Of a DNA stretch of 64,000 bases, positions 7,871 through 17,079 are shown one piece after another (positions within the stretch are counted from its first letter, which is position 1; each line of letters opens with the position of its first letter). A model generated the notes under the pieces. It searched no databases. It was given only the letters and a program-made list of their open reading frames with translations, and was not told where the DNA came from. Position numbers and translations under genes: made by a program. The DNA is from Candidatus Scybalocola faecigallinarum (GTDB lineage Bacteria; Bacillota; Clostridia; Lachnospirales; Lachnospiraceae): assembly GCA_018711005.1 (NCBI GenBank), contig DVIT01000026.1, positions 1 to 64,000 on the forward strand, given 5' to 3'.

Positions 7871-9292
7871 ATGAAGATTAAAAGATTAACAGCTCTCGGT
7901 CTTGTAACAGTTGTCACAGCATCTACAGCGCTGGCTGCCTGCGGGGGCGGCGGTTCCGCTTCTGCCGATGGCAAGAAAACACTTACTGTATTTCTTTACA
8001 TGAATGAACAGGAGCAGGAGATCTATAAGAATATGATCGAGCAGTTCAAGGAAGCTCATTCCGATACGATTGCCGACATTGATCTTCAGGTGACAACACA
8101 GTCTGAGTATAACACTACACTGACCGGTATGATGACAGCCGGTGATCTTCCGGATGTTTTCTATGTAGGTCCGGAATCCGTTCAGGATTTTGCAGAAGCA
8201 GGATATATTGAAAATATCCAGCCATACCTGGATGAAATGGGTGTAAGTACAGATGACTTCATGCAGGATATTTTAAGCAGCTATCGCTTTGACGGCACAA
8301 GTACCGGATCCGGCGATCTGTATGCTTTACCGAAGGACGCTTCCGTATTCGCTTACGCATACAACAAAGATATGTTTGATGAAGCCGGGCTGGAATATCC
8401 AGATCCTAACGATCCGTATACCTATGATGAATTTGTTGATGTATGCAAGCAGCTGACAAAAGATACAAACGGCGATGGCGAGATCGACCAGTGGGGCTGC
8501 GGTATGGCAAATATCTATATGCTTTACCAGTTTGTATGGTCCAACGGCGCAAGCTTCTTATCTGATGACTACCGTACAGTAACCATCGACACACCGGAAT
8601 TCAAGGATGCTCTTCAGAAATATGTTGACCTGACATTAGTACATAAGGTAACACCTACTGTAGAGCAGGATGCTTCCTTAGGCGTATATCAGAGATGGCT
8701 GGCCGGACAGCAGGCTTTCTATGCATGCGGTACATGGGACGTAGCTGCATTTATGGATGAGGAAACATTCCCTTATAACTGGGATCTGTGCGCATATCCT
8801 ACATTAGAGACAGGTAAGACTGTAACATGGCTTGGCACTGTAGGCTACTGTGTATCTGCAACAAGTGAAAACAAAGCAGAAGCTGTTGAACTGATCAACT
8901 ACCTGAGTGCTGATGCTGACGGACAGAGAGAAGTTTCCGGTATCACAACCGGCGAATCTATCCAGATTCCTAACCTTGTATCCATGGCTGAAGGCGAATT
9001 TAAGGATGCAGTTGCTGACGGTACAGTAAATTATCCGTCCAATGTGGATGTTATCTTCAATTATATGAACGGTACAGATATTTACGAAGGAAGATTCCAG
9101 GAAGCTACATATACACCAAACTCTGAGTGGATCGATCTGTTCTTTGAAGGCCTTGATAATGTAAAGAACGGTACTGTAACTGTAGATGACTATATTGCCG
9201 ATGTTTTACCGGATATGCAGGATTCTCTGGATCAGGCATGGGCAGATGCAGATGCTAATGCCGCTGCAACGGCTGAGAGCGCAGCAGAATAA
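7871..9292 (+). CDS. Sugar ABC transporter substrate-binding lipoprotein
   Basis: A 473-residue extracytoplasmic solute-binding protein of family 1. It has a lipoprotein signal peptide with lipobox LAAC (Cys24), then a Gly/Ser linker and the two-lobed binding fold (DLPDVFYVGPESVQDFAE; WLAGQQAFYACGTWD). It presents sugars to the permeases encoded next. Location between arabinan-degrading enzymes indicates arabino-oligosaccharides as ligand; this is inferred. The C-terminus is Ala/Asp-rich. The ribosome site is AAGGAGGAG before ATG 7871. It is the first gene of a transporter operon with a clear regulated promoter. Confidence 0.93.
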   Translation: MKIKRLTALGLVTVVTASTALAACGGGGSASADGKKTLTVFLYMNEQEQEIYKNMIEQFKEAHSDTIADIDLQVTTQSEYNTTLTGMMTAGDLPDVFYVGPESVQDFAEAGYIENIQPYLDEMGVSTDDFMQDILSSYRFDGTSTGSGDLYALPKDASVFAYAYNKDMFDEAGLEYPDPNDPYTYDEFVDVCKQLTKDTNGDGEIDQWGCGMANIYMLYQFVWSNGASFLSDDYRTVTIDTPEFKDALQKYVDLTLVHKVTPTVEQDASLGVYQRWLAGQQAFYACGTWDVAAFMDEETFPYNWDLCAYPTLETGKTVTWLGTVGYCVSATSENKAEAVELINYLSADADGQREVSGITTGESIQIPNLVSMAEGEFKDAVADGTVNYPSNVDVIFNYMNGTDIYEGRFQEATYTPNSEWIDLFFEGLDNVKNGTVTVDDYIADVLPDMQDSLDQAWADADANAAATAESAAE

Positions 9293-9325
9293 TTTAACGA
9301 TATTTTCGGTTGGAGGTGAGAAAGT

Positions 9326-10252
9326 ATGAGTGGAGCAGATGCAAAGCCGGTAAAAAAGAAAATGAGTAAGTCCGAGCGCAGAGAACACTACTGGGGCCTC
9401 ACATTCGTAGCTCCTCCGTTCATCGGTTTCCTGATCTTTATGGCGTTCCCCATTGTGTTTGCTTTTGTTGCCAGTTTAACCCGCTGGAACGGTATTAACA
9501 ACATGATGGATAACTTTGTAGGTTTGCAAAACTACATTGAACTGCTGCAGGATGGACGTTTCTGGAAAGTGCTTTTAAATACTGTGATCTACATGATCGG
9601 TATTCCTCTGGGCATGATCCTTGGTCTTGTCATTGCCGTAGGCATGAACCGGAAGATTGCGGGAATCAAGATTTTAAGAACCATGTACTACATCCCTGTT
9701 ATTTCATCTCTGGTTGCTGTGGCTATCCTGTGGATGTGGGTATTTAACTACGACTATGGTCTTTTAAACAGCATTATCAAGGCAATCAGCGGACAGCACG
9801 GCCCTAACTGGCTGGGCGATGAGGTCTGGGTGAAGGTTTCTATGATCATTTTCATGACATGGAAGGGCCTTGGTACATCCATCATACTTTACTTGTCCGG
9901 CCTTCAGAGTATCCCGAGAGATTACTATGAGGCGGCCAAGATTGACGGCGCAAGCGGCTGGAAATTATTCAGACATATTACAATGCCTCTTGTGTCCCCG
10001 GTAACTTTTTACCTGCTGATCACTGGTCTGATCGGCGGCTTCCAGGTATTTGTTGAAGTCCTCGTTATGGTTCCCAACGGCGGTCTTAATTACAGTGCTG
10101 CTACTGTTGTATTCTACTTATACAACCAGGCCTTTGATAACCGTCAGATGGGTTATGGTTCTGCAATGGCATTCCTGTTGGCAATCATCATCTTTATCAT
10201 TACGGCCATTAACTTTAAGGGCCAGGATAAATGGGTTAAAACAGTAGATTAA
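9326..10252 (+). CDS. Carbohydrate ABC transporter permease, MalF/UgpA type
   Basis: A 308-residue inner-membrane permease with six hydrophobic segments after a charged N-terminal tail, and the EAA loop (YYEAAKIDGASGWKLFRHIT) that contacts the ATPase. It pairs with the next gene to form the channel. The preceding binding protein is 33 bases upstream and the second permease 12 bases downstream. No ATPase gene is present in the locus, so a shared MsmK-type ATPase encoded elsewhere is expected. Confidence 0.93.
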   Translation: MSGADAKPVKKKMSKSERREHYWGLTFVAPPFIGFLIFMAFPIVFAFVASLTRWNGINNMMDNFVGLQNYIELLQDGRFWKVLLNTVIYMIGIPLGMILGLVIAVGMNRKIAGIKILRTMYYIPVISSLVAVAILWMWVFNYDYGLLNSIIKAISGQHGPNWLGDEVWVKVSMIIFMTWKGLGTSIILYLSGLQSIPRDYYEAAKIDGASGWKLFRHITMPLVSPVTFYLLITGLIGGFQVFVEVLVMVPNGGLNYSAATVVFYLYNQAFDNRQMGYGSAMAFLLAIIIFIITAINFKGQDKWVKTVD

Positions 10253-10264
10253 GGAGGTGGGAAT

Positions 10265-11134
10265 ATGGCAAAAAATGAAGAAAGAACCGCGGAGGTTAAG
10301 TCCAAAAAGGCTAAAACCATCGATGTTATTGTTTTTATCGCATTGGCACTGGGTGCAGTAGTCATGGTATTCCCGCTGATCTACATGGTTTTAAGCTCAT
10401 TTATGACAAAGAACCAGATCTTATCAGCGAATTTCAGTCTGATCCCGGATCCGTGGAGATTCGGCAAATATGCTGAGGTTCTCCAGCGGCCGGAGTTTTT
10501 AAGAGGTTTGCGCAATACCTTAATGGTAGCGCTTCCTGTGTTACTTGTTGGTGGATTCACATCCTCCCTGGCAGCGTTCTCTTTCAGTAAACTGCGTGTA
10601 AGAGGTAAGGACGGCATCTTCCTTGGTCTGTTGGCCACAATGATGATCCCCTTCGCCGTTGTTATGATCCCTCAGTACGTAATGTTTACAAAAATGGGCT
10701 GGACAAACAGCCTGCTGCCACTGATCATTCCGGGTCTTTTCGGTAATGTAAGTATGATCTTCTTCCTGCGCCAGAACCTGTCCAGTATTCCGACAGCTCT
10801 GGTGGAAGCGGCGAAGATCGACGGATGCGGATATTTTAAAATGTATTACAGCATATTCCTCCCATTGATGAAGGGGGCGCTGATGACTCAGCTGATCCTG
10901 TGGTTTATGGGAATCTGGAATGACTATCTGGCACCGACCATTTTCATCCAGGATGAAGAATGGTTCACCTTACAGGTTGTTATCCGTTCCTTTAACTCCT
11001 ACTATGCAGTCAACAGTGATTATCCGCTGATCATGGCGGCGTCTGTGCTGTCCATATTACCGACACTGATTTTGTTCTTTATATTCCAGCGCTATATTAT
11101 TGAATCTATGGCGATTTCCGGAGTCAAAGGCTGA
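10265..11134 (+). CDS. Carbohydrate ABC transporter permease, MalG/UgpE type
   Basis: A 289-residue partner permease with six transmembrane segments and the EAA motif (LVEAAKIDGCGYFKMYYSI). It has the short cytoplasmic C-terminus (ISGVKG) usual in this subfamily. AAGGAGG precedes ATG 10265. It is the last gene before a strong terminator, which makes the transporter a three-gene unit. Confidence 0.93.
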   Translation: MAKNEERTAEVKSKKAKTIDVIVFIALALGAVVMVFPLIYMVLSSFMTKNQILSANFSLIPDPWRFGKYAEVLQRPEFLRGLRNTLMVALPVLLVGGFTSSLAAFSFSKLRVRGKDGIFLGLLATMMIPFAVVMIPQYVMFTKMGWTNSLLPLIIPGLFGNVSMIFFLRQNLSSIPTALVEAAKIDGCGYFKMYYSIFLPLMKGALMTQLILWFMGIWNDYLAPTIFIQDEEWFTLQVVIRSFNSYYAVNSDYPLIMAASVLSILPTLILFFIFQRYIIESMAISGVKG

Positions 11135-11142
11135 TGTCTTAC

Positions 11143-11186
11143 AGGCAGTTACAAAATAAGATCAATATTTTGTAACTGCCTTTTTT
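11143..11186 (+). terminator. Intrinsic terminator of the ABC operon
   Basis: AGGCAGTTACAAAATA pairs with TATTTTGTAACTGCC, followed by six T. Confidence 0.92.
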
Positions 11187-11257
11187 AAAAGAATCCTTCT
11201 CCTTTTAATAAAAAATGCAGGGGGCAGGATGAGTCATACAGCGGGAGGCATGATAAA

Positions 11258-12664
11258 ATGACTGAAATATTGCTGCTTAATGATTATAACATCCGTCAGA
11301 ATCCTGGGGCGGGCGCACACGACCCGTCCATGATGTATGACCCGGTGACAAATAAGTATTATTCTTATTGTACAGATGTTTACGGACCGGCTCTGGGATT
11401 GCCGGACGCCATTGGTATTCCTGTGCGCAGCTCACAGGATCTGGTGCATTTCAGATATGAAGGAACTGCTCTTTCCCAAAATGCCATTGCCCAGGCTCAG
11501 GATAATGGTCCTTACCCGAAAACAGTGAATTTCTGGGCCCCTTTTACAGAATATGTTCAGGGAGAATACCGGATGTATTATTCGGCTACAAGAGCTTTTG
11601 GAAGCTGGGAATCGCGCATTTGGCTGGCTGTTGCGGATAATCCTCTGGGCCCCTTTGAGAACCGGGGCGTGGTGGCAGATACGTGGGGGACTCCTGAGTC
11701 CAGCCCCAATGCTATTGATCCTCATATCTTATGGGCAGAGGGAAAATGCTGGCTTGTTTACGGCTCGTTTTTTGGAGGAATCTATATAAAGGAACTGGAC
11801 GGAAAAACCGGCCTGAGCCTGAATCCGGATCCGAAAGCCTTAGGCGTATGTATTTCCAGAAAGAATCCCTATCCTGCGATCGACGGGCCGGAAGGTGCAG
11901 CGGTGACGTTTGTTCCCGAAACGGGATATTATTATCTGTTCCAGTCCTATGGCTGGCTGGGAGATACCTATGATATACGGGTAGGAAGAAGTAAAAATCC
12001 TGAAGGGCCTTATACGGATCTTTTTGAAAAGGATCTTGTGGAGCAGTCTATGGGCGTAAAGCTCGCCGGAAGCTATTGTTTCAGCGCATCGGCTCCGGCC
12101 CATGGCAATGATATCCCCGGATGGCGGTGGGATGGCTTCCGCGGTCCGGGACATGGGGTACCGTTTTTTGATCCTGTACGAAAACGCTGGTTTTTTGTCC
12201 ATCATATCCGTGATGGGGCGAAAGCCAATCGTTACATTGAGAAAGACGGACGGCAGAGCTATAAACGGCATTATCTTATGATCCGGCCCATGTTTTTTGC
12301 TGATGGATGGCCGGTGCTGGGACCGGAACCTTTTGCCGGAGAATCTTTTGAACCGGTGCCGTCAAAACAGGCGGAGGGAGCATGGGAAATGATTTTTTTT
12401 GATCCTTCGGACAATTCCAGAAAGCTCTCCCAAATCTGTCAGCTGTCCAAAGACAGCGACTATTTTGTCCACGGATGCTTGTTCATATGCAGTGATTTTG
12501 AAAATCATAAAAAGACAGTTGCCCTGACCGGAATCACCCCTTCCGGTGTTGCATATTGGGGTAAATTCATGTATAGTAATGTTCAGAAAAAACTAAAATA
12601 TGTTACCAATTCAGCCGCGCTCATATGGGGGCTGCACAATGGCTGTATAGCAGACATAAAGTAG
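11258..12664 (+). CDS. GH43 arabinanase (endo/exo-1,5-alpha-L-arabinan hydrolase), cytoplasmic
   Basis: A 468-residue GH43 enzyme of the arabinanase branch. It has an N-terminal propeller with Asp22 (GAHDPSMMYD), the NAIDPHILW Asp and the DGPEGAAVTF Glu, then a C-terminal beta-domain from about residue 370. It lacks a signal peptide and so differs in location from the related lipoprotein at 13668. It probably trims imported arabino-oligosaccharides. GGGAGG lies before ATG 11258. Its 3' end carries a copy of the regulon motif (12579-12600) just ahead of the regulator gene, with which it is probably co-transcribed (13-base gap). Confidence 0.87.
   Translation: MTEILLLNDYNIRQNPGAGAHDPSMMYDPVTNKYYSYCTDVYGPALGLPDAIGIPVRSSQDLVHFRYEGTALSQNAIAQAQDNGPYPKTVNFWAPFTEYVQGEYRMYYSATRAFGSWESRIWLAVADNPLGPFENRGVVADTWGTPESSPNAIDPHILWAEGKCWLVYGSFFGGIYIKELDGKTGLSLNPDPKALGVCISRKNPYPAIDGPEGAAVTFVPETGYYYLFQSYGWLGDTYDIRVGRSKNPEGPYTDLFEKDLVEQSMGVKLAGSYCFSASAPAHGNDIPGWRWDGFRGPGHGVPFFDPVRKRWFFVHHIRDGAKANRYIEKDGRQSYKRHYLMIRPMFFADGWPVLGPEPFAGESFEPVPSKQAEGAWEMIFFDPSDNSRKLSQICQLSKDSDYFVHGCLFICSDFENHKKTVALTGITPSGVAYWGKFMYSNVQKKLKYVTNSAALIWGLHNGCIADIK
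12579..12600 (+). promoter_or_regulatory. Half-conserved operator upstream of the regulator gene
   Basis: The spacer GAAAAAAC and right half TAAAATA are identical to the site at 7645, but the left half is only 3 of 7. It lies inside the end of the GH43 coding sequence, about 80 bases before the regulator start. Autoregulation is possible. I see no good promoter next to it. Confidence 0.4.
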
Positions 12665-12677
12665 AGAAGGGGATCAA

Positions 12678-13598
12678 ATGCTGCATATTAAAAATTTGGA
12701 CGATGGACTGGAAGTGTTTAAAGCGCTTGGTTCGGAACTGCGGATCAATGTTTTAAAACTTCTTCTGGAAAATGGCGAAATGAACATGAACGAGCTGGCT
12801 TCAAACCTTGGGATCACCAACGGGGCGATGACAAGCCATATAAAGAAGCTGGAGCAGGCCGGTATTGTTAAGGTAACAACCGAACATGGCGGCCATGGCA
12901 ACCAGAAGCTTTGCCGCGTTGCTGTGGATAAGGTGCTCGTGGAAATTGAAGCCCAGGAAACTGAAAATGAAAAGAATATCTATAACACAGAGGTGCAGAT
13001 CGGACATTATTCCGACTATAAGGTATTTCCTACCTGCGGTCTGGCAACCGTGAACGCACTGGTAGGAGAAGTGGACGACCCAAGATACTTTGCACATCCG
13101 GATCGGATCAATGCAGGAATCATATGGTTTACCAGGGGATATGTTGAATACATCATTCCCAATCTGCTGCCAAGCGCTACTAAGATCGACCAGATCACAC
13201 TTTCTCTGGAGCTTAGCTCCGAGGCGCCCGGAGTGAATAACGACTGGCCTTCAGATATATCTTTTATTCTTAACGACGTAAAGATCGGCACATGGACAAG
13301 CCCCGGGGATTATGGGGATGTCCAGGGAATTTTCACACCGGACTGGTGGTTCCCTAACTGGAATCAGTACGGCCTTTTAAAAATGATCGAAATCAACCGC
13401 AAGGGAACCTTTGTGGATGGCCTGAAAATTTCCGATGTGAATATTTACCGGTTTAACCTGGATTATAAAAGTACCATACGTTTTCGGTTTGAAGTGCCGG
13501 ATGATGCAGAAAATATCGGCGGCCTGACAATTTTCGGAAGCGGTTTCGGCAATTATAACCAGGGGATCAAGGTGCGGATCGCTTACAGTCCTATGTGA
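12678..13598 (+). CDS. Transcriptional regulator: ArsR-type winged helix with a C-terminal beta-rich (jelly-roll-like) domain
   Basis: A 306-residue protein. Residues 8-90 form an ArsR-type winged helix (ALGSELRINVLKLLL; recognition helix about 47-60, GITNGAMTSHIKKLE). The remaining 200 residues are rich in aromatic and beta-forming tracts (GIWFTRGYVEYIIP-like and PDWWFPNWNQYG segments) and resemble a carbohydrate-binding jelly roll more than any metal sensor. It probably binds an arabinan-derived sugar and controls the cluster through the TATTTTA-N8-TAAAATA sites; both statements are inferred. It lies between an intracellular and a secreted arabinanase gene, 13 bases after the former. The fold of the C-terminal part is not certain. 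Confidence 0.75.
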   Translation: MLHIKNLDDGLEVFKALGSELRINVLKLLLENGEMNMNELASNLGITNGAMTSHIKKLEQAGIVKVTTEHGGHGNQKLCRVAVDKVLVEIEAQETENEKNIYNTEVQIGHYSDYKVFPTCGLATVNALVGEVDDPRYFAHPDRINAGIIWFTRGYVEYIIPNLLPSATKIDQITLSLELSSEAPGVNNDWPSDISFILNDVKIGTWTSPGDYGDVQGIFTPDWWFPNWNQYGLLKMIEINRKGTFVDGLKISDVNIYRFNLDYKSTIRFRFEVPDDAENIGGLTIFGSGFGNYNQGIKVRIAYSPM

Positions 13599-13667
13599 TA
13601 TTTTTGTTCAGATGCGTCACTGGCATGGCTGAGCGAAATGGTCACATTGCAGGTAAGGAGGGCATCC

Positions 13668-15134
13668 ATGCTCAAAAAGAAATGCCTTATGGCAATGATC
13701 GCAGTAATGGGTGTGTCTGTGTCCGGCTGCGGACAGGCAGAAAAGCTCACAGCAGATACACCGGTGGAAAAAGAATTTCAGGAAGTTTCTGTTCATGACC
13801 CGGCGATTATCCAGGGAGAGGACGGGGATTACTATATTTTCGGCTCCCATATGGCTGTGGCCAAGACCAGCGACCTGATGAACTGGGAATATGTGAACCA
13901 GGGGATTAAAAATGAGAATGACGTGATCCCGGATGTTTACTTTCAGATGGAGGAAGCATTTGAGTGGTCCCACAGCAATACCTTTTGGGCGCCGGATGTG
14001 GTGCAGCTTAATGACGGTACATTTAAAATGTATTACTGCAACTGTCAGGGCGATACGCCGGTATCCTGTCTGGGAATGGCCACATCTGATGCTGTAGCCG
14101 GCCCGTATACCAACGAGGGACTTTTGCTAAAGTCCGGTATGGGAGCAGATGAGCTTGATGAAAATGGCGACCTGTACCAGGCAACGGTGGATCCCAATAC
14201 CGTAGATCCGGTGGTCTTTTATGATAAGGAAGGACGTTTGTGGATGATTTACGGTTCTTATTCCGGTGGTATCTTTGTAAAAGAACTGGATGCTCAGACG
14301 GGAGAACCGCTGGAGGACGGTTACGGAACCAAGCTTTTAGGCGGCAATCATCTGCGTATTGAGGCGCCCTATGTGATCTATAATCCGGATACGGATTATT
14401 ACTATATGTTCCTGTCCTTTGGCGGACTGGATTCTGACGGCGGCTACAATATCCGTGTGTGCCGTTCTGAAAATCCTGACGGACCTTACGTGGATTCCCT
14501 GGGCCAGGAGATGACTGACTGCGAAGGCCCTGTGGGAAGCTCTTTTAGTGATGCGACAGCAGCCCTTTACGGAACAAAGCTTATGGGCAGCTATAAGTTC
14601 ACATGGAAGGAAGGGGAGGAAGGCGAGGACCGGAGAGGCTATCTTTCACCGGGACATAATTCCTGCCTGTATCAGGAAGAAACCGGAAAATATTTTATCA
14701 TTTACCACACCCGTTTTGAAAACAGCGGGGAAGAACATCAGGTGAGAGTTCATCAGATGTTTTTCAATGAGGACGGCTGGCCGGTGATCGCACCATACCG
14801 TTATGCGGAAGAAAGCCTGGCTGCGGTAACCTCCGATGATGTGACCGGAACCTATAAGTACATTAACCATGGCCGGGACATTAATGTGGAAATGAACGAA
14901 TCCGAGGAAATCGTTCTGAAATCTGACGGAACGATCACCGGAGCTGCTGAGGGCACATGGGCCTTAAGCGGTGATTATAATGTAACTCTGACCATTGATG
15001 ATAAAGAATACAAAGGCGTATTCTTAAAGCAGTGGGATGAGGATGGTAAAAAATATGTGATGACTTTTACTGCACTGTGCAGTGAAAACGGTGTCGCTGT
15101 CTGGGGCAGCGGCCTTGGTGCCATTGAAGAATAA
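13668..15134 (+). CDS. Secreted lipoprotein GH43 arabinan endo-1,5-alpha-L-arabinosidase
   Basis: A 488-residue enzyme from ATG 13668, chosen because AAGGAGG lies seven bases upstream and the protein then opens with a lipoprotein signal ([15 protein letters not shown], lipobox VSGC, Cys21). The upstream in-frame start gives no signal peptide. Catalytic candidates include Asp in VHDPAIIQ, Asp in [10 protein letters not shown] and Glu in [10 protein letters not shown]. The C-terminal part (about 390-488) is the small beta-domain seen in two-domain endo-arabinanases. As a surface-anchored enzyme it should make the first cuts in arabinan, feeding the ABC transporter. Confidence 0.88.
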   Translation: MLKKKCLMAMIAVMGVSVSGCGQAEKLTADTPVEKEFQEVSVHDPAIIQGEDGDYYIFGSHMAVAKTSDLMNWEYVNQGIKNENDVIPDVYFQMEEAFEWSHSNTFWAPDVVQLNDGTFKMYYCNCQGDTPVSCLGMATSDAVAGPYTNEGLLLKSGMGADELDENGDLYQATVDPNTVDPVVFYDKEGRLWMIYGSYSGGIFVKELDAQTGEPLEDGYGTKLLGGNHLRIEAPYVIYNPDTDYYYMFLSFGGLDSDGGYNIRVCRSENPDGPYVDSLGQEMTDCEGPVGSSFSDATAALYGTKLMGSYKFTWKEGEEGEDRRGYLSPGHNSCLYQEETGKYFIIYHTRFENSGEEHQVRVHQMFFNEDGWPVIAPYRYAEESLAAVTSDDVTGTYKYINHGRDINVEMNESEEIVLKSDGTITGAAEGTWALSGDYNVTLTIDDKEYKGVFLKQWDEDGKKYVMTFTALCSENGVAVWGSGLGAIEE

Positions 15135-15151
15135 AAGGAGACATGACGAGT

Positions 15152-16654
15152 ATGGCTAAATTAACAATTCATCCGGATAAAATACAAAGTAAGATCAACA
15201 GTGAAATTTACGGACATTTTTCCGAGCATCTTGGCCGGTGTATTTACGGCGGCCTGTATGTGGGTGAAGATTCTCCCATTGAAAATGTCAACGGTATGCG
15301 TACCGATGTGGTTGAGGCGTTAAAGGAGATCCGCGTGCCGGTGCTGCGCTGGCCGGGCGGCTGCTTTGCTGACGAGTACCATTGGAAGGATGGTATCGGA
15401 CCAAAAGAAAACCGGAAAAAGATGATCAATACCCACTGGGGCGGTGTTGTTGAGGACAACAGCTTCGGTACTCATGAATTTTTTGAGCTTTGCCGCCAGT
15501 TAGGCTGCAAGACCTATATTAACGGCAACCTTGGCAGCGGTACGGTTCAGGAAATGTCTGAATGGGTAGAGTATATGACTTTTGAAGGCGTATCCCCTAT
15601 GGCAGACCTTAGAGCGAAAAACGGCCATGAAGAACCGTGGCATGTGGACTACTTTGGTGTGGGCAATGAAAACTGGGGCTGCGGCGGCAATATGAACCCG
15701 GATTTCTATGCCAATGAATACCGCCGTTATCAGACCTATGTGCGGGATTACAAGGCTGGCAGCCACATTGAAAAGATCTGCTGCGGCGCCAATGTAGACG
15801 ATTATGAGTGGACAAAGGAAGTGCTTAAGACCTGCTTTAACCACAGTCCTGAAGCGCTTCACGGCTTTATGGACGGCCTGTCCCTTCATTATTATGTACA
15901 TCCCGAAGGCTGGGAGATCAAAGGAAGCGCTACACAGTTTGACGATGCTGTATGGTACAAGACCATGTCCAAGGCTTTGTTTATGGACGAGCTGATCCGC
16001 CGCCACGGCGCTATTATGGATGTGTATGATCCGGATAAGAAGATCGGAATGATCGTGGATGAGTGGGGAACATGGTATACTGTTGAACCTGGAACAAACC
16101 CAGGCTTCTTATATCAGCAGAATACAATGAGAGATGCTTTAGTAGCGGCCATTACCCTGAATATTTTCAATAAGCACAGCGACCGTGTAAAGATGGCAAA
16201 CCTGGCTCAGATCGTTAATGTGCTTCAGGCCGTGCTTTTAACCGATGGGGACAAGATGATCAAGACCCCAACCTATCATGTATTTAATATGTACAAATAT
16301 CATCAGGACAGCATGCTTTTAGACAGCAGCATTGAGACAGAGCTGATCGGTGTGGATGACACTTATCAGGTGCCTAACCTTTCCGAGTCTGTTTCTCTGG
16401 ATAAGGATGGCGTAATGCACATTACAGTGGCAAACCTGAGCACAGATACAGCATATCCTGTGGAAGCAGATCTTGGAAGATTTGCCGGAACACAGATCAG
16501 CGCGCAGATCCTTACAGGCGAGATCCATGATATGAATACTTTTGAAGCGCCGGAAACTGTCCATGTGCAGGATTTTGACGGTGTGGCAAAGACACAGGAC
16601 GGTGTTTCCTTTACTATTCCCGCATCCAGCGTGATCCATATTGCAGTAAAATAA
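15152..16654 (+). CDS. Alpha-L-arabinofuranosidase, GH51
   Basis: A 500-residue cytoplasmic GH51 enzyme that releases terminal alpha-L-arabinofuranose. Acid/base Glu173 lies in [11 protein letters not shown] and nucleophile Glu304 in [24 protein letters not shown] is the family hallmark. A (beta/alpha)8 barrel is followed by a C-terminal beta-domain. ATG 15152 is preferred: the ATG at 15143 sits only two bases from AAGGAG, too close. It follows the endo-arabinanase by 17 bases and ends before a palindrome and a terminator, closing this operon. Confidence 0.93.
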   Translation: MAKLTIHPDKIQSKINSEIYGHFSEHLGRCIYGGLYVGEDSPIENVNGMRTDVVEALKEIRVPVLRWPGGCFADEYHWKDGIGPKENRKKMINTHWGGVVEDNSFGTHEFFELCRQLGCKTYINGNLGSGTVQEMSEWVEYMTFEGVSPMADLRAKNGHEEPWHVDYFGVGNENWGCGGNMNPDFYANEYRRYQTYVRDYKAGSHIEKICCGANVDDYEWTKEVLKTCFNHSPEALHGFMDGLSLHYYVHPEGWEIKGSATQFDDAVWYKTMSKALFMDELIRRHGAIMDVYDPDKKIGMIVDEWGTWYTVEPGTNPGFLYQQNTMRDALVAAITLNIFNKHSDRVKMANLAQIVNVLQAVLLTDGDKMIKTPTYHVFNMYKYHQDSMLLDSSIETELIGVDDTYQVPNLSESVSLDKDGVMHITVANLSTDTAYPVEADLGRFAGTQISAQILTGEIHDMNTFEAPETVHVQDFDGVAKTQDGVSFTIPASSVIHIAVK

Positions 16655-16682
16655 GTAACCGCTCAGCGCGCTGAAGGGTTAC
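16655..16682. repeat. Extragenic palindrome GTAACC...GGTTAC
   Basis: The 28-bp near-palindrome GTAACC-gc-TCAGC/GCTGA-ag-GGTTAC starts right after the GH51 stop codon. It resembles the larger palindrome at 33594-33639. There is no T-run, so it is not a terminator. Confidence 0.55.
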
Positions 16683-16694
16683 ATGTAAAAACCT

Positions 16695-16754
16695 AAGGCC
16701 CGGAGGCTGCCGGCAGGCTTCATTACAAAAGCCTCTGGCAGCCCCGGGCCTTTT
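16695..16754 (+). terminator. Intrinsic terminator after GH51
   Basis: A long GC-rich stem, AAGGCCCGGAGGCTGCC pairing imperfectly with GGCAGCCCCGGGCCTT, followed by T4. Confidence 0.88.
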
Positions 16755-16791
16755 GCTGCAGTAAAAAACACAAATAAAGCCAGGGTGTATT

Positions 16792-17079
16792 ATGACTCAA
16801 AGATATTGCAAAAAATGCCTGCTCCGGGACATGCCGGAGGGGGAATACTTTAAAAATCTGTATGAATATATTGCCGGACTGCCTCAGGAGGATAAGGTCA
16901 GCGATGACGTTTATGAAAGCCGCCTTGAGCAGTGTAAAAGGTGTGAAAATCTTTTAAACGGCATGTGCCGCCTGTGCGGCTGTTATGTGGAAATGCGGGC
17001 CGCCATGAAGGTGCGTTCCTGTCCCCGTGTTCCCGCGTTATGGACAGCCCAGGCCATGCCTGACACAGGAGGTTTATGA
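16792..17079 (+). CDS. DUF6171 family small cysteine-rich protein
   Basis: A 95-residue protein with CKKC (residues 6-9), CKRC and CRLCGC motifs, suggesting a zinc-binding fold. It matches the DUF6171 pattern common in Lachnospiraceae, including EYFKNLYEYI and YVEMRAAMK. The function is unknown. Its stop codon overlaps the GH127 start (ATGA), so the two are translationally coupled. The last 15 residues look unlike the usual short family ending. A link to arabinose metabolism is positional only. Confidence 0.75.
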   Translation: MTQRYCKKCLLRDMPEGEYFKNLYEYIAGLPQEDKVSDDVYESRLEQCKRCENLLNGMCRLCGCYVEMRAAMKVRSCPRVPALWTAQAMPDTGGL

